61,990 nucleotides of DNA from JADFUZ01 sp034430415 (GCA_034430415.1 DAOUEN010000069.1:1-61990); one strand, 5' to 3'; counted from the first letter of the stretch, positions 1 to 7,103 are shown. Made by a program: numbers and translations. Notes: generated from the letters alone by a model not told the origin.

Positions 1-2
1 AC

Positions 3-665
3 TCCAGTCCGCAGGAGTTGGTTCAGGTTGTCGCCGGGCATCCGCCGGAGACTCATCTCAAGGGACTGGAGATATTGCAGCAGCAACATGTGGTCGATGT
101 AAAGGAACAATCTGACGTAGTGGTGTATGGACTGGGCAACAATAGAGACCCGTATTCCAAGCTGTCAATTATAAATCCCATCCAGGTAAGGAATCTGGCG
201 ATGTCCTATAGCTATGGCCTTTTCCAGAACGTTCCCTTGGTGAGGCAAGGAGGCATAGTCATAATGTGCCACCCCTGTCAGAGACAGTTCCACCCCATCC
301 ATACGCCGTCCTACGTCGAGATGTTTGACAGGCTTATTCCCTACACCAAAGACCCGTTTGAGCTCTGGGAGCTTTATGCAGAGGAGTATGCCCACCGGCC
401 TGAGTTCGTCCACCAGTACAGATACGGCTATGCCTTCCATGGGGCCCACCCCTTGATTCTATGGGGGCAGGGTATCTACGGCCTGAAACACGTGGGGAAA
501 GTGTTCCTGGCGGGAGCAACCGACTTCGAAACGGCCGAAAGACTGGGTTTCGAGCCGTTTGCTTCGCTAGGGGAGGCAGTCGCTGAGGCAGAGAACCTGC
601 TGGGGAGCGGCTGCAGCATCACCTACCTCGATATGCCGGACAGCTTCATCTGCAACGTCGCGTAG
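3..665 (+). CDS. LarA-like (DUF2088) protein, 3' part only
   Basis: This reading frame is open from the window edge, so the N-terminal part lies outside; about 220 C-terminal residues are visible. The layout (a GHP-type motif near the start, a hydrophobic strand before GGIVIM, then a long C-terminal region ending with an AGATD-type strand and a helix near LGEAVAEAENLL) resembles the C-terminal domain of the nickel-dependent lactate racemase LarA/DUF2088 family. That family holds lactate racemase and many relatives of unknown substrate. The catalytic N-terminal domain is not visible, so the substrate cannot be stated. The Cys and His residues in the CHPCQRQFHPIH stretch are notable. It is followed by tRNA-Lys on the other strand. 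The family call is from recognition of pattern only; other metal-dependent racemase-like proteins are possible. Confidence 0.5.
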   Translation, partial: SSPQELVQVVAGHPPETHLKGLEILQQQHVVDVKEQSDVVVYGLGNNRDPYSKLSIINPIQVRNLAMSYSYGLFQNVPLVRQGGIVIMCHPCQRQFHPIHTPSYVEMFDRLIPYTKDPFELWELYAEEYAHRPEFVHQYRYGYAFHGAHPLILWGQGIYGLKHVGKVFLAGATDFETAERLGFEPFASLGEAVAEAENLLGSGCSITYLDMPDSFICNVA

Positions 666-754
666 ATGGTCTGGCCATACCGTCTGCTGGAGGCGGGCGC
701 TATTGCTCCACTGGATATGGGGTAAGGACTACCGATTGCTAGTCGCTACATCAG

Positions 755-827
755 TGAGCCGCCTGGGACTCGAACCCAGAACCGGCTGATTAAGAGTCAG
801 CTGCTCTTCCAATTGAGCTAGCGGCCC
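755..827 (-). tRNA. tRNA-Lys (CTT)
   Basis: On the minus strand a full cloverleaf is visible: acceptor GGGCCGC pairs with GCGGCTC, there is a D arm GCTCAATTGGAAGAGC, an anticodon stem GCTGA/TCAGC around loop CTCTTAA (anticodon CTT), and a T arm CTGGGTTCGAGTCCCAG. The discriminator base is A and CCA is not encoded. It is 73 bases long. Confidence 0.97.
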
Positions 828-839
828 AGAGATGGGCAG

Positions 840-869
840 ATTGTACCACTGAGCAGGGATGTACCACAA
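840..869 (-). promoter_or_regulatory. candidate promoter of tRNA-Lys
   Basis: Reading the minus strand, TTGTGG (864-869) is followed after 18 bases by TACAAT (840-845) with an extended -10 TGG. The -10 box lies 12 bases before the tRNA 5' end. Only the motif and the position support it. Confidence 0.5.
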
Positions 870-884
870 GGACATGGGTGAGAA

Positions 885-915
885 GCCTCCTCCTGCCTCA
901 GAGGCAGGAGGAGGC
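885..915. repeat. perfect 15-base inverted repeat (hairpin)
   Basis: Bases 885-899 (GCCTCCTCCTGCCTC) are the exact reverse complement of 901-915, with a single A between, so the RNA would form a stem of about 14 pairs on either strand. There is no T run on either side, so it is not a standard intrinsic terminator. It lies between the divergent tRNA-Lys and lepB promoters. Just after it, AAGGAGGTGA (921-930) is a perfect Shine-Dalgarno match with no convincing start codon at the right distance. Confidence 0.8.
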
Positions 916-1009
916 TAACCAAGGAGGTGAAAGAAAAGAGCGGGTTGGTATCGGAATAAGAAACCTTCTAACACCTAATATAACGGACGGAGTGGCTCCT
1001 GGTTTATGG

Positions 1010-1015
1010 TAGAAT
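1010..1015 (+). promoter_or_regulatory. -10 element of lepB
   Basis: TGGTAGAAT is an extended -10 (TGN then TAGAAT) ending 11 bases before the lepB ATG. No clear -35 is seen. The transcript would have only about five leader bases and no Shine-Dalgarno, so translation would be nearly leaderless. Confidence 0.45.
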
Positions 1016-1026
1016 AGGCTCGGCGA

Positions 1027-1557
1027 ATGAGAATCCTCCGCGAAGCCGGTATAACAGTCCTCATAGCTATTGCTATCTTTGTCCCCCTCAGATGTACTGT
1101 GCAGGCATATGAGGTGCAATACTCGTGTATGCTGCCAAACATCGAAGAAGGCGATTGGATTATGGTAGTCAAAGCAAGCTACTTGCTCTCGACCCCTGAA
1201 AGGGGAGATGTTATCGTGTTTGATCCGGGTGACAATGTTGGTTCGAGGCACCCGTTCATCAAGCGAATCATCGGCCTGCCCGGTGAGACAGTGGAGATAA
1301 GAGATGGCCAGGTTTTCATTGATGATGCCCCCATAAATGAACCGTATGTCCTCCCAGAGCCGCCACGACGCAATAAGGACTTTGGGCCACAGAAGCTAGG
1401 TGCCAATGAGTACTTTGTCCTTGGGGACAACCGCAACAATGCCAATGATTCACGCTCCTGGGGCCCTGCCGTTCGGGAGAACATCATTGGCAAAGCCTGT
1501 TTCATTTATTTACCACTCGACAGGGCAGGGATTATAGGACACTCAGACTACCCATAG
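1027..1557 (+). CDS. lepB: signal peptidase I with Cys in the nucleophile position
   Basis: Type I signal peptidase, an inner-membrane protease that removes signal peptides after export. The 176 residues hold one N-terminal membrane segment (about residues 8-22) and the family boxes in order: box B as YSCMLPN (32-38), box D with the general-base Lys at 79 (FIKRIIGLPG), and box E GDNRNNANDSRSWG (133-146). In box B the family has Ser-Met-x-Pro; here the aligned residue is Cys34 (codon TGT at 1126-1128), with a Ser one position earlier. All other catalytic positions are intact, so this looks like a functional enzyme with a thiol nucleophile, or a single-base change. There is no Shine-Dalgarno; the -10 box lies just upstream. 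pyrE follows 53 bases downstream on the same strand and may be co-transcribed. Confidence 0.88.
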   Translation: MRILREAGITVLIAIAIFVPLRCTVQAYEVQYSCMLPNIEEGDWIMVVKASYLLSTPERGDVIVFDPGDNVGSRHPFIKRIIGLPGETVEIRDGQVFIDDAPINEPYVLPEPPRRNKDFGPQKLGANEYFVLGDNRNNANDSRSWGPAVRENIIGKACFIYLPLDRAGIIGHSDYP

Positions 1558-1610
1558 TCGGTAATAGCGGCTGGTTACGTCACCCGAGTCTCGCGCGTCG
1601 GAGGTACAGC

Positions 1611-2192
1611 ATGAACGATGAGGTGATGTGTATCTTCAAGGAGGCAGGCGTCCTGAGGGAAGGTCATTTCCTGCTTTCTTCCGGACTACACTCGCCTGTG
1701 TACTGGGAGAAATTTCGCCTCCTGCAATATCCGCATTACACCGGCACACTGTGTGGCCTTATCGCTGACCATTTCAGAGACCAGGGAATCGACTTGGTTG
1801 CCGGACCGACCACCGGCGGCATTATACTGGCCTTCGAAACCGCTCGTCAGATGGGAGTGAGAAGCGTCTTCGCCGAGAAGGAAGGAGAAAGGAGGATTTT
1901 CCGCCGCGACTTCGAAATAGCTCCTGGTGAGAGAGTCCTCCTTGTTGACGATATACTCACCACCGGGGGCTCTATTCGAGACACCATGAACGCTGTTGGT
2001 ACGCTTGGTGGTGTTATTGTGGGCATAGGGGTACTCGTTGACCGCAGCCAAGAACAAGTGGATCTTGGCATAGCTCTGTTTAGCTGCCTCCGCGCTCCTG
2101 CCATTGTCTATACGCCAGAAGAATGTCCTCTATGCACTGCTCGTGTGCCTTTGACTAAGCCTGGTGGTATCAGGCATCCCCAAAAAGCCTGA
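1611..2192 (+). CDS. pyrE: orotate phosphoribosyltransferase
   Basis: Adds the ribose phosphate of PRPP to orotate, giving orotidine 5'-phosphate in pyrimidine synthesis; cytosolic dimer. The 193-residue product has the normal family length. The PRPP-binding motif VLLVDDILTTGGS lies at about residues 108-120, and the substrate loop region GPTTGG near 66-71 is present. The C-terminal tail holds a CPLC pair (about residues 174-177), which is common in the longer bacterial PyrE subgroup. The start is an ATG preceded by GGAGG five bases upstream. It follows lepB in the same direction; no other pyrimidine gene is in the window (pyrH is missing from its usual place near tsf). Confidence 0.95.
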   Translation: MNDEVMCIFKEAGVLREGHFLLSSGLHSPVYWEKFRLLQYPHYTGTLCGLIADHFRDQGIDLVAGPTTGGIILAFETARQMGVRSVFAEKEGERRIFRRDFEIAPGERVLLVDDILTTGGSIRDTMNAVGTLGGVIVGIGVLVDRSQEQVDLGIALFSCLRAPAIVYTPEECPLCTARVPLTKPGGIRHPQKA

Positions 2193-2356
2193 AGCTGCAA
2201 GCATTGTGAGTGGTGGCTTGAGAGCCTCAGCCAGCGTGGGGTATATCTGCCAACAGCCTTTTCATCTGGTGAAACATGTGCTATAAAAGGACATCACCAT
2301 TATTGCGCTGGTCAACTCACTGCTTAGCATAGAAACATGTGTGAGGTGAAGTCTTG

Positions 2357-2720
2357 ATGGCAGCGGAAAGGCCTTGGCTGAGATTCACTGAGGAGAACGT
2401 TGATAGGGTGCCTGACGCGCAGGGCGTGTATGAAATTGCGTACGTTACGACTGAGGGGAAGAAGCTCTGGCGTCTTGGCAAGACTCCCAATCTGCATAGG
2501 AGACTGTCAACACGACTCCATAGTCCAGAGCCACCTGAAAACTCATACTTCAGATACTATGAAGCGGGATTATCCGAAGACGTTGATATGTTGGAGGCTG
2601 AACTCTTCGATAGCTATAAGAGGCCATCCCGGCAAGTATGAAATTCCGAGGCTGCGAGGCTATGATGCCGTTTACTGGGACCAAGCCTCTGAGTCCTCGT
2701 GGAGGGTAGGAACAGAATGA
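2357..2720 (+). pseudogene. GIY-YIG-like protein with a +1 frameshift
   Basis: The first frame (2357-2641) encodes a GIY-YIG nuclease-like fold: GVYEIAYVT for the GIY strand, then WRLGKTPNLHRRLSTRL where the family has Y-I-G-K-T-x-N-L-x-x-R-L, then a helix rich in Glu near EAELFDSYKR. At about 2620-2625 the sense moves to the +1 frame: skipping one base after AGG gives a natural continuation (HPGKYEIPRLRGYDAVYW) that ends at 2720. The ATG start at 2357 has GAGGTGA seven bases upstream. The split could be a real mutation, a sequencing error or a shift site. The usual second Tyr is Trp-Arg here, so nuclease activity is doubtful even if the frame were whole. The next gene overlaps by four bases (ATGA). 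Confidence 0.6.
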
Positions 2721-2953
2721 GGATCTATACAATGACCGACAAAGGGCGAATTGCATTCAGTGCCATAAGGCAGGAACCGACGAAGGTCGTGACCAACGAG
2801 CCAGGGTATCGTGTCCTCCATTACCTGTACGAGGTACAGACAGGCAGTATGGAGGACATAGCTCTGGACACGGGGCTGCCCCGAAAAGAACTGGCCTTGA
2901 GGTTGCGAAGTTACCTGAAGCAGGGTCTGGTCAAGCTCTTGATAGATCTGTGA
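2717..2953 (+). CDS. small winged-helix-like protein, unknown
   Basis: A 78-residue protein starting at the ATG at 2717, which overlaps the stop of the preceding gene (ATGA) and has GGAGGG nine bases upstream, so translation is probably coupled. After a short beta-like start, residues about 35-75 (GYRVLHYLYE, then MEDIALDTGLPRKELALRLRSYLKQGLVKLL) have the spacing of a winged helix-turn-helix: helix, Gly turn, recognition helix, then a strand. I do not recognise a named family. Its tight link to the GIY-YIG-like gene suggests that the two act together, possibly as regulator and partner, but this is inference only. Confidence 0.6.
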   Translation: MRIYTMTDKGRIAFSAIRQEPTKVVTNEPGYRVLHYLYEVQTGSMEDIALDTGLPRKELALRLRSYLKQGLVKLLIDL

Positions 2954-3009
2954 GTTTGCAGAGAGGACGAGCCAGCAAGGTTGTATACCGAGCAGTCAAG
3001 CTTCTGAGA

Positions 3010-3038
3010 TTGACCAAAGGCCATTGCTATGCTAGATT
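3010..3038 (+). promoter_or_regulatory. promoter of tRNA-Phe
   Basis: TTGACC (3010-3015), a 17-base spacer, then TAGATT (3033-3038) with extended -10 TGC. The box ends eight bases before the tRNA 5' end, matching a start directly at or just before the tRNA. Confidence 0.75.
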
Positions 3039-3046
3039 TCACCCGT

Positions 3047-3119
<73 letters not shown>

Positions 3120-3174
3120 TTCATCCGTGGTGAATGGTCGGGCAACCGGCTTGCCGAAGTTGGCAATGGCCGGT

Positions 3175-4806
3175 TTACCGGTAGGACCATCTCTTCCACA
3201 TCATGAAGCAAGTGTAACCGAGAGGCAAGACGATAATGCTAACGATCAGCACCTGGGCCCAGGCAGGTAGCTTAGAAAAGGACAGCCCAACATGGAATGA
3301 GTCTACCGCGCTGGTGGTCTCGTTGCCAGCACCGTCTACTGCCTTCACTCTCCAATAGTATGGCGCTTCCTTCTTGGTGGACTCGAGCTTCTCTTCTTCG
3401 GTGAGAAGATACTCTGATGCTGAAAGGCCGACCTTCTCCAGGACGATGGAGTTGCGCGAGAACTGGCCATGGCTGGCGATCTGGAGCGTATAGGTCACGC
3501 CGCTCGGGTCGGTGACAGCTTCCCAATCAAAGTAGGCTCTGGAGCTGGCTCTAGCCGCCGTTTCAGGTGTCAGCAATGATGGGATGGGTGGAGGTGCTGA
3601 CTCCACAGCAAATGTCGCTGTGGCTGTATTCGTGTCATCGCTAGCGGTGATAGGGTGTTCACCGTGCCTGCCCGGAGGAATAACAAAGGTAACGGAGAAT
3701 TCACCGTTCGCGTTACTAGCTGTGGTTGCGACTGTCACCCGCTCTAGGGTGTAGGTCACGGTGATACTAGCATCGGCTTGAAACCCACTGCCGGCTACGG
3801 TTACTTCGCTGCCTACGTTTCCGGCTGCATGGCTGAGCTTGATGTTACAAGCTATCAGGAAGGCCGCTGTGTCTTTGTTCTTATCCCCATCCCTTGCCTG
3901 TATCTCATACGTGCCAGCGCTCCTCATTGGCACAGGAAAGCTGACTTCAAAGCCGCCGTACTTGTCAGCTTCAGTTGCCGCTGTCTCATCCCCATCGAAA
4001 GTGATGGCGACGTCACTTCTTGAGCCAAACCCTGTACCTGCGACGGTCATGACATCGGCGCATGTCCCCTTCACTGCTACAATAGCTATCTTCGGTGTCA
4101 CAGTGAAGGGCAGGTCGGCTTCGTTCCCCGATTGGTCGGTCGCCGCTATGGTGTGTTTGCCAGCAGGACTCTCAGGAATGATGATGCTGCACTTGAACTC
4201 ACCATCCCGGTCGGTCTTCTCAGTACCCCCCATCACTGCAATATCGCAGCCATCGTACTCAATAGTTATTTCGTCGGCTGGGGCGAAGTCGGCACCGGTG
4301 ATATCAACATTGGTACCGACAGGGCCGTCAGCGAGGTCAAGCTCAATCTCACAAGCGATCACGGTGCATTCGGCGACACCTTCGATGCGGCTTTCACCAG
4401 CCCTGGTGACATACACATAGTGTGTGCCGCGGTGGACATCCTCCTCTTCTCGGCCATCGGCAAGCTCATCGGGTATGAGAAACCGGGTACTGAACTCACC
4501 GTGCTCGTCCACCAGCAGTCCTGATTTAACGCCTTCGTAGATAGTGATCTCAGAGCCAATCTCATCATCAAGCTCGGCTTCCTGCCTGGAGAAGTAAATA
4601 TCGACCATAGAGTAGTCTTCTGACCCAGGAGCGAAATCGCTTGGAGGAAAACCAGTGCCATCAACATAAAGCCAAGAATCGATCTCGCCTTCCATGGGAT
4701 AGAGTTCTGTCTCTCTTGCTGCCAGAGCTACTGGGGCAGCGGCTGCAGCCGCCAATACGGACAGGACAAGAGCGACTGGCAAGACGCGGGGGACTCTACT
4801 GCTCAC
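3175..4806 (-). CDS. secreted, membrane-anchored protein with Ig/TIG-like repeats
   Basis: I chose the GTG at 4806, which places a clean signal peptide at the N-terminus (VLPVALVLSVLAAAAAAPVALA) and gives 543 residues; the frame stays open 44 codons upstream but without export features. The exported part holds about three beta-sandwich repeats of roughly 85 residues, each built as V-G-x-x-V/I-x-x-x-G-x-x-F then DGEF and PxxxxGxHxIxAxD, like IPT/TIG or Ig-like cell-surface domains. A fibronectin-III-like domain follows (FDWEAVTDPSGVTYTLQIA to YYWRVKAVDGAGNE), then one membrane helix (LIVSIIVLPLGYTCFMMW) and a short basic tail. It is therefore predicted to be anchored at its C-terminus with the repeats outside. 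Function is unknown; adhesion or a cell-wall-like role is possible. TATAAT lies about 20 bases before the GTG. Confidence 0.75.
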   Translation of the reverse strand: MSSRVPRVLPVALVLSVLAAAAAAPVALAARETELYPMEGEIDSWLYVDGTGFPPSDFAPGSEDYSMVDIYFSRQEAELDDEIGSEITIYEGVKSGLLVDEHGEFSTRFLIPDELADGREEEDVHRGTHYVYVTRAGESRIEGVAECTVIACEIELDLADGPVGTNVDITGADFAPADEITIEYDGCDIAVMGGTEKTDRDGEFKCSIIIPESPAGKHTIAATDQSGNEADLPFTVTPKIAIVAVKGTCADVMTVAGTGFGSRSDVAITFDGDETAATEADKYGGFEVSFPVPMRSAGTYEIQARDGDKNKDTAAFLIACNIKLSHAAGNVGSEVTVAGSGFQADASITVTYTLERVTVATTASNANGEFSVTFVIPPGRHGEHPITASDDTNTATATFAVESAPPPIPSLLTPETAARASSRAYFDWEAVTDPSGVTYTLQIASHGQFSRNSIVLEKVGLSASEYLLTEEEKLESTKKEAPYYWRVKAVDGAGNETTSAVDSFHVGLSFSKLPAWAQVLIVSIIVLPLGYTCFMMWKRWSYR

Positions 4807-5128
4807 CGACTTCGTCAACGGCGCTATTATAGCCTTTTCTCCCCCTATGATACGAGTATCCTGCGAGAGTCCGTAACAGAAGACCAGGATCCGGCAAACC
4901 CAGTGTGGCAAATAGCCTATGCGGGGCAGAGAAGCCAAGAATACCCGTACTTAGGAAAGGGTAGTTCGCCAGCAGCAATTGCGTGATTCGAATGGCGATG
5001 ATACAATTTTGATTCGTGACAACGAATTGCGTGATCACGAGATTTCGGGAAATTACTCAGCACCTGAATAGGGTTGTGGCCACTGGCAGTCGAACGTGCC
5101 GGCAGTCCCAAAGTAGTTCGCAGGCTTC
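4807..5128. other. intergenic, 322 bases, divergent control region
   Basis: No gene is seen. On the minus strand TATAAT (4826-4831) could serve the surface-protein gene, though no good -35 lies 17 bases upstream. An 11-base direct repeat AATTGCGTGAT occurs at 4977-4987 and 5025-5035, and ATTCGT-GACA-ACGAAT forms a small inverted repeat near 5014-5029. These may be operator sites. No convincing promoter for tRNA-Leu was found. Confidence 0.4.
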
Positions 5129-5213
5129 GCCGAAGTGGCGGAATGGTAGACGCGGCAGTCTCAAAAACTGTTGGGAGGTAACTCCCGTGTCGGTTCGAGT
5201 CCGACCTTCGGCA
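5129..5213 (+). tRNA. tRNA-Leu (CAA)
   Basis: Class II tRNA with a long variable arm (TTGGGAGGTAACTCCCG). Acceptor GCCGAAG pairs with CTTCGGC; anticodon loop CTCAAAA in stem GCAGT/ACTGT gives CAA. T arm GTCGGTTCGAGTCCGAC. CCA is encoded at 5214-5216. Confidence 0.97.
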
Positions 5214-5223
5214 CCAAGTTCAG

Positions 5224-5294
5224 TGCCGGGTTGTGTAGCGGTAGCACGGAGGACTTTGGATCCTCTAGCCCTGGTTCGAATCCAGGCCCGGCAG
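5224..5294 (+). tRNA. tRNA-Gln (TTG)
   Basis: Acceptor TGCCGGG pairs with CCCGGCA; anticodon stem GAGGA/TCCTC around CTTTGGA gives TTG; T arm CCTGGTTCGAATCCAGG. Discriminator G, with CCA encoded at 5295-5297. It lies seven bases after the encoded CCA of tRNA-Leu, so the two are surely co-transcribed. Confidence 0.97.
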
Positions 5295-5310
5295 CCAAAA
5301 TTAATTCAGA

Positions 5311-5396
5311 AGGTAGCTCAATGGCCGTGGATTTATCCTGACCTCCTACTCCATAGCAGCGGTATACACCAGCTGCAGGCAGGAGGCTGTTTAACC
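5311..5396 (+). pseudogene. probable tRNA-Asn relic
   Basis: Between tRNA-Gln and tRNA-Asn, GTAGCTCAATGG (5313-5324) is identical to the D-arm start of the intact tRNA-Asn just downstream. GGCTGTTTAACC (5385-5396) matches its anticodon arm GGCTGTTAACC with one extra T. The two parts are about 60 bases apart instead of about 11, and no matching acceptor or T arm is seen. This fits a decayed or interrupted duplicate. Confidence 0.4.
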
Positions 5397-5404
5397 ACAT
5401 ACAT

Positions 5405-5476
5405 TCCCGAGTAGCTCAATGGTAGAGCAGGCGGCTGTTAACCGTCTGGTTGTAGGTTCGAGCCCTACCTCGGGAG
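5405..5476 (+). tRNA. tRNA-Asn (GTT)
   Basis: Acceptor TCCCGAG pairs with CTCGGGA; D arm GCTCAATGGTAGAGC; anticodon loop CTGTTAA gives GTT; T arm GTAGGTTCGAGCCCTAC. Discriminator G, CCA encoded at 5477-5479. Confidence 0.97.
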
Positions 5477-5537
5477 CCACCAATCCCAGTTCCATTGGTA
5501 CAGTGCCGAGCGAACCTGCACCATAGGCTAGTTCAGA

Positions 5538-5566
5538 TTGACATTGGGTTCACTCTAGTTTATACT
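5538..5566 (+). promoter_or_regulatory. strong promoter of the tRNA-tuf operon
   Basis: Consensus TTGACA (5538-5543), exactly 17 bases, then TATACT (5561-5566), placed 15 bases before tRNA-Thr(TGT). It should drive the Thr-Tyr-Thr tRNAs together with tuf and probably the genes after it. Confidence 0.8.
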
Positions 5567-5581
5567 ACAAACCCAAAAACT

Positions 5582-5654
5582 GCCCGAGTGGCGCAATGGT
5601 AGCGCAACCGATTTGTAATCGGTAGGTTAGCGGGTTCGAATCCCCTCTCGGGCT
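5582..5654 (+). tRNA. tRNA-Thr (TGT)
   Basis: Acceptor GCCCGAG pairs with CTCGGGC; anticodon stem ACCGA/TCGGT around TTTGTAA gives TGT. The T stem GCGGG/CCCCT has one C-C mismatch. Discriminator T, CCA not encoded. Confidence 0.95.
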
Positions 5655-5693
5655 GGTTAGAGTTTTCCCAGCTTGTGTGGTAAACTGGAGCCG

Positions 5694-5777
5694 GGAGGGG
5701 TGCCGGAGTGGTTAATCGGAGCAGTCTGTAAAATTGCCGCCCGTTGGGCTTCGTAGGTTCGAATCCTACCCCCTCCA
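5694..5777 (+). tRNA. tRNA-Tyr (GTA)
   Basis: Class II tRNA. Acceptor GGAGGGG pairs with CCCCTCC; anticodon loop CTGTAAA in stem GCAGT/ATTGC gives GTA; long variable arm; T arm GTAGGTTCGAATCCTAC. CCA encoded at 5778-5780. Confidence 0.97.
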
Positions 5778-5795
5778 CCACAGGTGGCAACACAG

Positions 5796-5868
5796 GCCCA
5801 CATAGCTCAGTTGGTAGAGCACGTTCTTGGTAAGAACGGGGTCACCAGTTCGAATCTGGTTGTGGGCT
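5796..5868 (+). tRNA. tRNA-Thr (GGT)
   Basis: Acceptor GCCCACA pairs with TGTGGGC; anticodon stem CGTTC/GAACG around TTGGTAA gives GGT; T arm ACCAGTTCGAATCTGGT. It ends 26 bases before tuf. The order Thr-Tyr-Thr-tuf mirrors the thrU-tyrU-glyT-thrT-tufB cluster of E. coli. Confidence 0.97.
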
Positions 5869-5894
5869 TTTGAGATTGAAGGAGGTTAAGGCAA

Positions 5895-7103
5895 ATGGCA
5901 AAGAAGGGCTTCGAGCGTGCAAGGGAACATATCAATGTGGGCACTATAGGTCATGTTGACCATGGCAAGACCACACTGACCTCTGCAATGACTATGGTTC
6001 TGTCCAAAGCAAACATAGGCTATAGTAACTATCGCGCCTTCGAAAGCATAGACAATGCTCCTGAAGAGAAAGCTCGAGGATTGACTATTGCCATAACTCA
6101 TCTTGAATATGAAACGGAGAAGCGGCACTATTGCCACGTTGATTGCCCGGGGCACGCTGACTATATCAAGAATATGATAACCGGGGCGGCCCAAATGGAC
6201 GGAGCTGTCCTAGTGGTAGCCGCTGATGACGGTCCGATGCCGCAGACCAGGGAACACATCCTCTTGGCCCGACAAGTGCAAGTCCCTTATATGTTGGTGG
6301 CTCTCAACAAGGTTGATCTGATGGAAGACCCTGAGCTACTGGAGTTGGTGGAGGTAGAGGTAAGAGACCTTCTAAAGAAATACGGCTTCCCCGCTGATGA
6401 CATGCCTGTGGTCCATGTGAGCGCTCTGAAGGCCCTGGAATGCGGCTGTGGCAAGAGAGAGTGTGAATGGTGCGGGAAGATATGGAACCTGCTAGACGCC
6501 ATGGACAAGTATATCCCCACGCCGAAAAGAGACAAGGACAAGCCATTCTTGATGCCTGTCGAGGATGTGTTCAGCATCAAAGGCAGGGGAACCGTGCCCA
6601 CGGGGAGGGTCGAGCGTGGCGTGCTCAAGGCTGGTGATGAGGTGGAGATAGTGGGGTTGAAAGATACCAGAAAGGCAGTGGCTGTCAGCCTGGAGATGTT
6701 CCATAAGTTTCTGGAAAGCGTAGAGGCCGGTGACGCCGTTGGAGTGCTACTGCGGGGTGTGGATCGCGATGAGATAGACAGAGGACAGATATTGGCAGCA
6801 CCGGGAACGGTCAAGCCCCATACCGAAGCTGAGACTGAGGTCTACATACTCACAAAAGAGGAAGGTGGCAGACACACTCCCTTCTTCACCGGCTACAAGC
6901 CCCAGTTCTTTATCTGGACTGCCGATATTACCGGTGAGATAGCGCTTCCCGAAGGAGTGGAGATGGCTATGCCGGGTGATAGTCTGACACATATGAACAT
7001 CAAGACTATCTATCCTGTGGCGATGGAAGCGGGCCAGCGCTTCGCAATCAGAGAGGGTGGCAAAACGGTCGGGGCCGGTGTAATCACCAAAGTATCCAAA
7101 TAG
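5895..7103 (+). CDS. tuf: elongation factor Tu
   Basis: GTPase that carries aminoacyl-tRNA to the ribosome. The 402 residues show G1 GHVDHGKT (about 19-26), the switch I segment EKARGLTIA, G3 DCPGHAD, G4 NKVD and G5 SALK, then domains 2 and 3 ending GAGVITKVSK. Two things are unusual. In the G domain after SALKALE the usual acidic loop is replaced by CGCGKRECEWC, with Cys at 183, 185, 190 and 193, which has the look of a small metal site. In domain 3 the family segment FYFRTTDVTG reads FFIWTADITG. It is transcribed with the three upstream tRNAs and has GGAGG ten bases before the ATG. Only one tuf copy is in the window. Confidence 0.97.
   Translation: MAKKGFERAREHINVGTIGHVDHGKTTLTSAMTMVLSKANIGYSNYRAFESIDNAPEEKARGLTIAITHLEYETEKRHYCHVDCPGHADYIKNMITGAAQMDGAVLVVAADDGPMPQTREHILLARQVQVPYMLVALNKVDLMEDPELLELVEVEVRDLLKKYGFPADDMPVVHVSALKALECGCGKRECEWCGKIWNLLDAMDKYIPTPKRDKDKPFLMPVEDVFSIKGRGTVPTGRVERGVLKAGDEVEIVGLKDTRKAVAVSLEMFHKFLESVEAGDAVGVLLRGVDRDEIDRGQILAAPGTVKPHTEAETEVYILTKEEGGRHTPFFTGYKPQFFIWTADITGEIALPEGVEMAMPGDSLTHMNIKTIYPVAMEAGQRFAIREGGKTVGAGVITKVSK

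Noticed and set aside
885..915. Intrinsic terminator
   Set aside because: Stem is strong but there is no T run on either strand.
921..930. Possible fragment of 16S rRNA 3' end (anti-SD complement)
   Set aside because: Only ten bases match; the flanks do not fit the 16S tail.
3839..4420. 193-codon plus-strand frame over the surface protein
   Set aside because: Ser/Pro/Thr-rich shadow of the repeat-containing gene; no start signal.
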